The notes below the pieces were generated by a model that saw nothing but the letters and a program-made list of their open reading frames with translations, was not told where the DNA came from and did not search any database. A stretch of DNA of 64,000 bases from Allium sativum (lineage: Eukaryota > Streptophyta > Magnoliopsida > Asparagales > Amaryllidaceae), in the NCBI GenBank assembly GCA_030737875.1, contig CM060921.1, forward strand, positions 397,708,192 through 397,772,191, written 5' to 3'. A program made the position numbers and the translations under genes. Of this stretch, positions 22,218 to 32,095 are shown in pieces. Each line of letters starts with the position of its first letter. The first letter of the stretch is position 1.

Positions 22218-25035
22218 ACTTATATAAAGGAATAAGAATCGATTTACACATCGATATTTGAAACTGAATAAGGACGAAGAGTTAATCAGTTAGAGTTGTA
22301 CAAAAGGAGCTAATCGAATATTGGTTATTCGAAAAAGGAGTCAATCAAATGTAACCTATTCGAAGGTTAATGGAATGAAGTTAATCGATTTGAGTTAAGT
22401 TAAACAGTCAGAATTAAACCGTTAGTGTTATACAATTAGAGTGTACAGTTAGAGTTATTCAGTTAGAGTTAAACAGTTAAAGTTATCAGTTAGAATTAAA
22501 CAGTTAGAGTTAATCAGTTAGAGTTACTCAGTTAGAGTTAATCGATTAGAGTCAAATCGAACTAGGAATTAAAACAGACATAGTTATTCAGAATGAGTTG
22601 CCATTTAACACGACTGCTAACGAAATTCGCAGGGCTGCAGATAGCCTAAGGCGGACGGATGTTTCCTGAGGGAGTCAGGCGTAACCATAGTGATCGCTGC
22701 GATCTAGAGTCGAGCGAATGGAGTTAAATCGAATAGTAGCTATTCGAAATAACGTTAAAAACAGACATAGTTAGTCGAGTATAATTGAATCGAATATTAG
22801 TTATTCGATAGGAGTTAGTCAAATTAAGTTAAATAAGATGAGTTGACCAAATTAGTTAATCGAGATGAGTTGAGAAAATCGAGTTATCCGAATAAGAGTT
22901 AAGACAGTAAGAGTTAATAGAGTAAGGGTTATATATTAGAGTTAACCGAATAGGAGTAAATAAATTAGTTGTTCGTTTATTTATTCAAGTTAGAAAAATA
23001 AAATCATATTAAAGTTATTATATTTCGGATGTAGGGAAGTATAACACCATTGTTATAATTAAGTGATTTTTGGTAAAAGAAGGGGATTCGTAAATCGAAT
23101 CCGAGGGCAACGTAAGGTAGTGTGTTAAAAGATTTGAAAGTTTGAACTTTGTCTATATCGAAGTTAGAAATGTCGTTCAGTTAAGGTCTGAGAGGTAATT
23201 ATACCCCAACTTGATTGACTTCAGTTTTAACTAAGAAGTGGATAAGGTTCGAGAGTGGAAGTGATTAAGTGGATTTAGTTAATGAGCGAAATGGTGAGTT
23301 GGCATAGCGATGTTTATTCAAACATCTGTTTAAAACAAAAATGAAGGAGATTTGGAAATGTTTTCCAAATGAGAGTCAGAAATGTTTTCTGAATATAGAG
23401 GACATATAATGGAAATGTTTTCCAATGTTAATAGCGTATATTTTCTAAATATATTAAATAAGAAATGTTAAATGAAAGTGAAAAGTGAAATGAATAAATG
23501 AATGAACTAAAAGGGATAAACGTTGAATGATGTTTGGTCGATAGAATTTCCTTCTGGAAATAATATCATTGTTTGCACACCGACATGTTTTCATTTGATA
23601 GTTAAATCACCGACTATCAAAGTTTTGACCATTTTAACGTTGTTAATATGGAGAGACCGGTTGGATTATTATCCAGAGAACCACTCCGTATTGGCATAAG
23701 CATTGTGAATCAAGTATGCTGAATATCTTGAAGACGTAGTGAAGTGCAAGGGCTATTGTATAAGTCTTAGATAACAGTGCCTAAGATGGATGTACTGAAT
23801 AGTGCCTTCGGTTTGTCCAGTCCCAGGACAAACGTAAATGGACGAGTGTCTGACAGAGTATATCCAATAAATTACGTAAGTTGATCTCTTCAAACGTACT
23901 TACGTTTGGTGGCGGAGGAATTCGTTTCTCTTAGCTGTATACCCGTGGTATTTTTGGTGAAATCAATTTGTGATTTGGCGGGTATGACGATGTGGCATTC
24001 AAAGTAATGGAGGTGCAACTGTCAAAAGATACGTTATGACCTCAAGCCTCATCAACCAGGAAAGGACAAAAATCGGGCAGGCAGCATGGCTATGTGGGTC
24101 GCACCCATTAGGATGTATAATCACCTATCTAGAGAAATTCCAATTTGCTTCTTAAATCTATCGATGCTGACCCACTCTGGTAACGGTTGCTGATCCCAAC
24201 CGTTGGTGATATACATTCGATACACTCAAGCGAAATGAGTGGTCGGTCATGTGAGGGCCGGGTTGCAAGATGTTCTTGTTGAACCCAGTGTATTCGCCTC
24301 AAGAGATACACGTTCGGAAGGTTGTCCCATACCTTGTCAAGTTGGAATCCAATCTCCAATAAGTGCCCACGGTTTTTGATTGTATACTATATATGTAGAG
24401 CGTGAGATGCAAGCGTTCTACTAAATTTTATTTACTTGTGATTAGACATTATTATAATATCAGATTATATATGATTTCCAAAAATGATTTGGGTTATCAT
24501 AAGGTAAAAACCGTCCGTGTTTACGTGTGGATTGGTCTTACGATTATCTTTTCTTTCGAAAGGATTTTGAAAGTTAAACCAAATGATTTGAGTTTACTCA
24601 CACCAGTCCCATGACTGACCCAGAATTTATTTTGTTTTGTTTTCCCTAAACTCTTGGGTACCCAAATTTGTACGGGCAGTCAAGTAGTCAGGATTTACAG
24701 GTATGCTTGAAGAGCTTGGAGCAGGAGGCTTCAAGATTTTTTCTAGCTATTGATTATTCTGCTGTGTTGAAAGTGTTGTACTCTGATAATGGTATGATAT
24801 ACATATACTACTTTGATTTCAAGATATGTTGTCTATTATATTTTATTCGTTCCGCTGTGAGATTCGTGTTACTCTGATGTTGTTGTGTTCTTCTTCTTCT
24901 TCTGTTCTAATTTTCTATCTTATCTATCCTCACCCTCTAATTTCTTTCTTGGACGATCCGGTAATTTCGACTTTTGATTGTTCGATAGGTGTTATATATC
25001 GGATAACCAAGGTCGCTTTTTCCCGGGTCGTTACA
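22218..25035 (+). repeat. Older, more diverged LTR R/U5 copy ending in CGTTACA
   Basis: About 2.8 kb collinear with 14520-16569 but more diverged: GTTAATCGAAT-type repeats (22280-22980), the GGTCTGAGAGGTAATTATACC block (about 23180), the GAGACCGGTTGGATTATTATCC block (about 23652), the AATCGGGCAGGCA block (about 24071), a weakened hairpin region (about 24512) and the end GGGTCGTTACA at 25035, then CAGT. Frames here lack family signatures. Confidence 0.8.
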
Positions 25036-25037
25036 GT

Positions 25038-25816
25038 TGAGTGGTCGGTCATGTGTGGCTGAGTTACAAGATGTTCTTGTTGAACTCCAGTGTATTGTTC
25101 CTAGAGTACACTGATCGGAAGGTGGTTCCATACCTTGTCATAGTTGGAAATCCATTATCCAATACGTGCTTGCGATTTTGATTGTATACTATATATATAG
25201 AACGTGAGATGAAAGCGTCTCTGCTAGTTGATATCTATTTGTATATAGACATTATTATAATATCAAAAGGGTTTTGATATAAAGATATTTTGGATTTTCA
25301 TAAGGGAAAAACCCGTTCCGTTCTACGGCGTGGTCTTATGAGATATCGTTTACTTGTTCATATACCCGTTTAAACTGTTTTACTCATACCAGTCCCATGA
25401 CTGACCCGGAGTTTATTTGTTTTGTTTTCCCTAAACTCTTGGGTGCCTAATTTTGTACGGGCAGTCAAGCAGTCAGGAATTTACAGATATACTGGAAGAG
25501 CGTGGAGCAGGAGGCTTGAAGATCATATAGCTATAGTTATTTCCGCTGTGTTGTAAGTGCTGTACTCTGATAAGTGCTGTTGTATACATAACTGTTATAT
25601 TTCAAAGTTATGTTATCTACTATATGTTATTCGTTCCGCTGTGAGGTTCTTGTTACTCTGATGTTGTGTTCTTCTTCTTCTTCTATTCTAAGTTTCTATC
25701 TTGTCTATTCTCACCTTCTAATTTCTTTCAATAATTACTGGGATTTTTCGATGTTTTGGTTATCGACGTCGGGCTTACGTCGATAACCAAAGTCGCTCAA
25801 AATCCGGGTTACTACA
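25038..25816 (+). repeat. 729-bp direct repeat, right copy, and true 3' terminus of element C
   Basis: Starts at TGAGTGGTCGG directly after a CAGT joint. It matches 15841-16569, then continues to the real LTR end AAATCCGGGTTACTACA, followed by target duplication TGGTC (25817-25821). The hairpin is at 25318-25328. Confidence 0.88.
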
Positions 25817-25821
25817 TGGTC

Positions 25822-27552
25822 CCTACTTGTTTTTCTATTAGACTACATAGTTTCCGCAATCAGCCCCACACTGGCGGAACAGACGTAAACTATAATCTCA
25901 TCATTTTATTAAGCCTCTTATTTTTCCTTAATCAGCCCCATGCTGCTGAAACGGAACTACGAGCCATTTATTTTCCCCAATTATCCCCATGCTGACGGAA
26001 CGGACTCCCACCACAATTTCATTATTTTATTAGGCCTCTTATTTTCCCCAATCAGCCTCACACTACTGGAACAGACCTACGAGCCACTTATTTTCCCCAA
26101 TCACCCCATGTTGCCGTAACGGATTCTCCTATCTTAGCTTATTAATTTCATCTTCAATTTAATTTAACACAATTTAAGTTTATTAATAAGCCCTATATAG
26201 CTTCATGTTATAATCCTAGGTTGTATTAAACATTCCAACTAATTTTTATCTTTTTATACAACTCAACCCCATGTTAATTGGCATCTAGCTAAGTTAATCC
26301 TATTCTAGTTTTCAAGTTTGCATGTTCTCCACTTACATGTAAGTATTTATCCCAATTTTACAGTCCAATACTGATTATAATATTTAATTAGTTCTAACAT
26401 GCTCAATTATCCCTTTTTATTCAATTCAACACTATTCCAATTTTAACGCAATTTGAACGATAAATGCCTAGCCTCTCTTTAGGCCTAGGCTTAGCACTAA
26501 AAGAAAATGAGAAATGGTCTAGGCTACATGTAAGGCCTAGACTCAAAAATAAAATAAAATAAAATAAAATAGGTCATAAGTAAAATGTAAATAAAACCAC
26601 AATTGATAAGGGGATAGAAGAAAGAGAATTACTCATAAGCAGTAAATAACTGGAAATAAATTGGTATAGACAGTAAATAAATTACCATAACTTTATAGAA
26701 AACTAACACATAAATAATGTAAATAATATAAACATTAAACTTTTAAAAACTAAAATATTTAGCTGTCTAACTTTTCCAACATAAATTACTAGTTTTGAAA
26801 TCACATAAAAACCCACAATTCTGACGAAAAGAGCTTCCCCCGTGACCTTTCTTTATTCTAGTAGAACCTCCGCCTCCAAAAGTATTTATAAAAATAAATA
26901 TTTAAAGTATAGAACCTTTTTATCCTCGTAAAAGTTTAATTATTTAGCCCTTCCTAATTTTGAGGATTGGCATGGGGAAGAAGAAGAAGAATGGATGTGT
27001 AGAAATGAGAGAGGCTCCGCTAGTCTATTTATAGGGTTTACTAGATGTCCTCAATCGTCCAAATTTAGAATTAGATCTGGTCCTACCATGTCATTGGACC
27101 AATCAGAAAGCACCATGCCAGCGTTTGGTTTAAAATAAACTGACAAAACAAAGCCACATCATCAAATATAACGTTCTAATGATATAAACGTTCGCTGGAA
27201 ATTTCGTGTGCACCAAGTCATGCTTACAAGCGCCCTAGGTCGACACACCCGCATCTTGCTCGAGCTATGGTCGACCCAAGCTTGCTTGGGTCGACACGTT
27301 GTCATCCCAGGTGCTATGCTATATAATTACTTATATATTTATTTTCTAATTTTCTAGTTTAACTTCTTTAATTCACAACTTACTCATTTTAACTCCGATT
27401 TTTGCAAAAAAAAAGTATCCATTTTAATCAAAAAAAATTACAACAGACCCGATTGTGCTAGTCCCATTGTCTATTCTTAAGTTTATTTTAATTAATATTT
27501 AGTTTGTTACCCTTTTTATTTATTATTGTTTATTAAAATTCGGCGTGTTACA
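25822..27552 (-). repeat. Right part of solo LTR X
   Basis: AT-rich LTR sequence resuming after element C. It has three diverged repeats of an AATCAGCCCCA(C/T)xCTG...CGGAAC word (25857-26115), an AAAAT run near 26550, a perfect 12-bp-stem hairpin at 27270-27295, and ends CGGCGTGTTACA at 27552. The frame at 25756-25995 crosses the C/X junction and so is not a gene. Confidence 0.75.
27270..27295. other. Perfect hairpin in the LTR of X
   Basis: GTCGACCCAAGC, two T bases, then the exact complement GCTTGGGTCGAC. A related 13-bp-stem hairpin with a one-base bulge lies at 60695-60730 in the D LTR, so the structure is shared by this LTR family. Confidence 0.7.
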
Positions 27553-29500
27553 ACTAGTGCTCCTATATTGGTTATTTTGTGTGTAAGCGAAGAAATGGTA
27601 GTGTATACCGATGCATGTGGTACAGGATTAGATGCAACGCTAATGCAAAAAGGAAAAGTTGTTGCTTATGCGAGACAATAACTAAAGTCACATGGAAGAT
27701 TTTACCCGACTCATGACTTGGAGTTAACGACGATAGTATTTGCTCTTAAGATGTGGAGGCATTATCTGTTAGGAGCTAGATTCAAGCTATTCATGGATCA
27801 TAAGTATTGAAGTATCTTTTCTTCCAAAAGGATTTGAATCTTCGACAACAACGTTTGCTAGAGGTCTTAGCTTCTTATGATTTTGGTATTTCCTGTACTC
27901 TAAGGGAAGGTAATGTGATGGACGGTACGTTGAGAAGAAGACATGCGAGTTTGAGATATGTTTATCGAATGGAGGCAACTTGAGTGTTTGGTTGGGTTTG
28001 ATTTTAGGCCTCACTGTAAGCTTGAGTCTGAGATGTTGGCATGCTTATCTATTAGACCTATTCTCTTTAAAATGTTTGGTGAAACCCAAATACATAAAGC
28101 TACGCTTGTTGAGATCATTAAGAGATTGGAAATGAGAGTTGAATCCAAAGAAATGAAGAGTTACAATGTTGATCATGATAGTTGGTTTCGTATGGTGGGG
28201 GATTGCTTTTTCCTAACATAGACGGATTACGAGATGAAGTTGTAAGAGAATTTCATCACTCCAGATTGACTACTCATTTTGTTGGTAACTAGATGTCCCA
28301 GTAGGAGGATGTTAGGAGATTGATCTACAAGTGTATGAATTATCAATTGGTTAAGTTGGAGCAAAGAAAGCCAAATGGATTGTTGAAGTCGCTAGAGGTT
28401 CTTACGTGGAAATGGAAGCAAGTATCGATGGGTTTACACGGATTAGGATAATAAGAAGATATAAAAGTTTTGTGGATTGCTTGACCAAAAATGTGATACT
28501 TATTCTTGTCAAATTCACTAGAACGATAACCAAGTTGGCTAAGCTGTATATTAAATGGATAGTTCGATTCTACATAATAACAAATTATGTAGTAATTGAT
28601 CGAGATCCTTTATTTATCGGTAGATTCTGGAAGAGCTTGCAAGAAGCATTAAACACCGAACTACACATGAGTATGATTTATCTTCCCTAAGCCGATATCA
28701 TACTTAAAGGGTTAATCGAATATTAAAAGATCTTTTCATAGCTTGTGTGTTAGATTTTGGAGGATCGTGGAAAGGTTGTCTTCATCTAGTAGAGTTTGCC
28801 TACAATAGTAGCGAACAGTCTAGTATCATATATGGCACCGTATGAGGCGTCGTACGATAGATAGTGCAATTTAACCTGTTTTGGGTTGGAAACTAGAGAA
28901 AAGTTGGTGCGTTGGACGAAAATGATAAACGAAATGAGGATAAAATTGAGATCACTCAACAACAGTACTTGAGATCATTAAAAGAGTTATGGCGATAAGA
29001 GGACAAAATATTTGGAATTTTCAGTTGGAGATTTTTTGTTTTAAAGGTTTTACCTCTAAGAAATGTTGTTTAATTTAGAGGAAATAACAAGTTAGCTTCG
29101 AGATTTGTTGGGCCGTTTTCGATACAGACCGTATTGAAAAGCTTACATGTAGAATGAATTTACCTCTAATGAAAGAGGGGGTGCACAATTTTTTTCGTGT
29201 CTCTTATCTATGGAAGTTTGTGCATGAGCAGAGTAATATCTCCATATCAGATAGAAGACTTAAAGGTAAAGTTGGAAGTTCTTAGACCTCGTAAACTGCT
29301 TTGAGTTATTAAGAATGACACAAAACAACTTAGAAGGTAGGTTGCTTGGATAATCAAGATACAATGAAGCAAAAATGATGATGATTGCTCATGGGAAATG
29401 AAAGAGAGTACGAAGTCGACCTATCTAGAATTCTTTGAGTGGAATGTTCCCATATATTATATCTATTTGTGTCAATGTGTCTTGCACTATTAGGGTCCGG
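27553..29500 (+). pseudogene. Element G: RNase H, integrase and chromodomain remnant of chromovirus pol
   Basis: Directly continues the RT cut at 303. RNase H begins near 27597 (VVYTDACGTGLDATLMQKGK, then THDLELTTIVFALKMWRHY) and is broken by stops near 27680 and 27808. Integrase follows: a zinc-finger remnant near 28250-28375, a core with VDCLTKNVILI and the IDRDPLF signature near 28590-28620, and the DFGGSW...HLVEFAYN segment near 28750-28815. Around 29315-29440 a degraded chromodomain can be read (AWIIKIQ, then CSWEMKES). Several frames are needed, so it is an old, non-functional copy. Its polypurine tract and LTR follow at 29620. Confidence 0.88.
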
Positions 29501-29635
29501 CATGCTAGGGTATGATTTTTTCTTGCATGGGTTGTTGGATGATAGATCTACTACTCTTGGATAATAGGCATGCGGGATGCCATGTTTGCTTGTGTTTGTT
29601 TGAGTTTTTAGGGTGAAATCCCTAAAGAGGTAAAA

Positions 29636-32095
29636 TGTAACAATCCTTATTTTACGTATTGGGAGATCAAAAAATAATTCTATTTATTTCCCTAGTGATT
29701 ATAGCATTTTAATATTTTAATATATTGTTCATGGTGATGTGATACATATTCACGATTTTTACCAAATCTTTTTATGGCCATTTTACCCTTGTAATACCTT
29801 ATTTTGGCCATAACTTTTGATAGGGAGCAAATTAGGTGCTCCCTCAATGGATCGGAATGATGGTTAGCCATTCGATGGAGTGGTCACATTAAGAAAATAA
29901 TACGGTGGTTTGGAAGATATCATTTTTTTAAGTTTTCATTTATGCAGAATAGATTTTTAAATAGATAGTATGCTAATTAATGAGCCTATTAAATTAATGA
30001 CCTGCATCTTTAAACAGGGGTTATGGAGAGAGAAAGTTAGAACTTTTATCCTCATTCAACCATTAAGTTAGGCTCCAATGATTCTCACATTTAACCTAAT
30101 CTCTTAAACCTTATTCTCTTTCTTTAGTAGATCATTCTACATTGCATTTAGATGATTGATCTACATCAAAGAGGATTGTATTTCATCATCTAGAATAATA
30201 GTTAAGCATTTTCTTCGTTGTCTAGATCTGATCATCATCAAATTTTATTGAATTCTAGGTTTTGGTGAGTGATAGTGTTATCTCACATGGCTATTATGGA
30301 TAACATATGTAATTAGTTTAATTAAATATCTTATATGTTAATTCTACCCTAAAATCAAGTCATATATGTTCATTTCAGATCTAGATTAGATTGAATAACC
30401 TAATTTTGACATTGATTAAGTAATATGTTGGATTAAACATGATTATATGCGATTAGTCTACATTATGATAGATCTATGTTTTTCTTTTTGCTGATTCGTG
30501 ATTATATGTGTCTACATGTTTGTGCACCTGAAATTGTACAAACTACCATTTGAATGCTTGAAATTGCATGCGATTCTTGACTTGGTCATTTAGAGTTGCT
30601 CGGATAGACTTAGAATCAATGATCAAATCATATCTGAAGCCAAGATGATTAGAATAAAATGATATTTGGTAGAGAAGATCTAGAGAATGTTAGGATGTAA
30701 CACAAAAATTTCAGGCTGATGTTAATCTAAGTATATGGACCGACACCGGTTCATGGCTTATGGACCGTCTTCGGTCCATCATATTGCATTGGGTGGTCGT
30801 GACACTTAGTGAGTCATATAATGGAGTCTCATGGAAGCTACTATGCAAATATGGTGAAGATTAGATAGATCCAAATGAAAAAATCCGAGAATATGTTAAT
30901 GTAATGGCATAAAGACTTCAAACAGCTAGTGGTGCATGCAAGTTGGACCGAGGTGAAGTGATCGAGGATTGGATGGAAGTGGCGCAACATTTAGCTAAAA
31001 TTTGACTAGTTTTGTGGTTCGACACCGGTTCATAGGAGATGGATTGACACCAGTCCATCAGGTTTGGTGATTGGGAAGAGGGGTCTAGGGTGGATTATCA
31101 TTGATTCTTCAAGGGTGTTCTGGAGGTCTCTATTTATTGGTAACATTTACGGGGTGGAAGTTATCGACTTGGAAGTGTTGTCGTTCTATTGTGAACTCAA
31201 ATGGGGGTGGGCAAAGAGGAATGTGGTAGGCAGCTCGGGATGGAATGAGGCTACGAGATAATGGACCGACTCAAGTGGGTCTCGACGTAAAGATGGATTT
31301 GTGGATAACTCATAATTGAAAATACTAATGAATAATTGACAAATCAGAGTGTTCTAGGTATAGACTCGAAGCAAGGGTATCTTGAGAAGACAAACATACG
31401 TGGGACGTAAAATAGTTCGACTAGAACTAGGGTTCTCCATTACACTAGCCCTTGAGATAAGCGTGGACAGTCATATGGGATACCAACATATTCAAAGTTT
31501 TAGACAGTGATATTTAGGATAATGTTTGATGGGCGCTATGTGTGATTTGGATGTTCTCTTTCTTTCTTTCTCTGGTAAGCTATCACCATAGGATACTAAA
31601 TAAAATAGGGATTGAGAATCCAATACTAACTGGTATCTACATCCTTTTTTGTTTTTATCATTTGAATAACATATTTTTTGTATTTATTATGTGCTGACTC
31701 TTTGGTTACAGGGACAAGTCAGGTGAGACTTGAGTTCTCTAATGTCATGTTTTCCTATAGCTAATTGATTATTATTTATCGCTCACACCTGATTGTTGTG
31801 CAACTTATGGTTTTATGTCTTCTATTATCACCTGGGATGATCATAAACAATGTGTTTGAGTATACTGATTAGCAGGATTGGTGACGAGGATGCTGATCGA
31901 TAACGAGCTGGAGGCTGGCGTATTACTCTTCTATTATATAACTGACATTTTTGTTCGTTGTATTTTAGATATACTCTAACAGAGACATAGTGAGGCTTGA
32001 TGTGTCGATTTTAATGAATGTTTTGCATGTGGGATAACCTTATTAACTTGTTTGGGAATTTCATGGGAGAAAATTCATAAAAAAGGAGAATTTAA
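29636..32095 (+). repeat. Element G 3' LTR (right boundary uncertain)
   Basis: After the purine-rich CCCTAAAGAGGTAAAA comes TGTAACAATCC, a standard plant gypsy LTR start. It contains CCATAACTTTTGAT and GAATGATGGTTAGCCATTC near 29810-29880, a possible splice donor GGTGAGTGATAG near 30264, and three related hairpins at 30735-31058. I cannot fix the end. A second related LTR head begins at 32096, preceded by a purine-rich AAAAAAGGAGAA, so the last 100 bases or so may belong to another element's interior. No gene is visible. Confidence 0.65.
30735..31058 (+). other. Three related 8-bp-stem hairpins in the G LTR
   Basis: ATGGACCG-ACAC-CGGTTCAT (30735-30754), ATGGACCG-TCTT-CGGTCCAT (30760-30779) and ATGGATTG-ACAC-CAGTCCAT (31039-31058). 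All keep an 8-bp stem and a 4-base loop though stem bases differ, with at most one G-T pair each. Confidence 0.65.

Larger units (their letters stand above)
1279..25816 (+). mobile_element. Element C: rearranged non-coding LTR element, a mosaic of repeated LTR ends with a large palindrome; carries nested element A
   Basis: C starts with TGTAGTAACCC and ends with GGGTTACTACA, is flanked by TGGTC duplications, and is split by element A at 3326-12691. Without A it is about 15.2 kb. Its plus-strand 5' LTR runs 1279-3325 and 12692-16911 (about 6.3 kb including a 729-bp duplicated piece) and is followed by a primer-binding site at 16914. No gag or pol remains. The rest is a chain of partial LTR 3' ends finishing at 16911, 19866, 20320, 21384, 22215, 25035 and 25816, plus one inverted end starting at 19580. 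Only the outermost terminus is a clean CA followed by the target duplication. I infer that C integrated as an already rearranged cDNA or was rearranged afterwards by repeat recombination. Its LTR modules are homologous to those of A and B. Confidence 0.8.
304..27552 (-). mobile_element. Element X: solo LTR (minus orientation), itself carrying nested elements C and A
   Basis: X occupies 304-1278 and 25822-27552, about 2.7 kb once the nested insertion is removed. It lies inside the pol gene of G, and ACTAG(T) is repeated at both edges (298-303 and 27553-27558). Read on the minus strand it begins TGTAACACGCC. Its other edge ends in GGGTGTTTTA, matching GGGTATTTCA of the element D LTR with the terminal CA mutated. 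It is homologous to the D LTR near 42124-42350, so X and D belong to one family. No primer-binding site, polypurine tract or coding sequence lies between its edges, so it is a solo LTR, presumably left by LTR-LTR recombination. The exact first base is uncertain by one. Confidence 0.8.

Noticed and set aside
25756..25995. 79-codon frame on plus
   Set aside because: It crosses the junction of element C with solo LTR X, so it arose by insertion.
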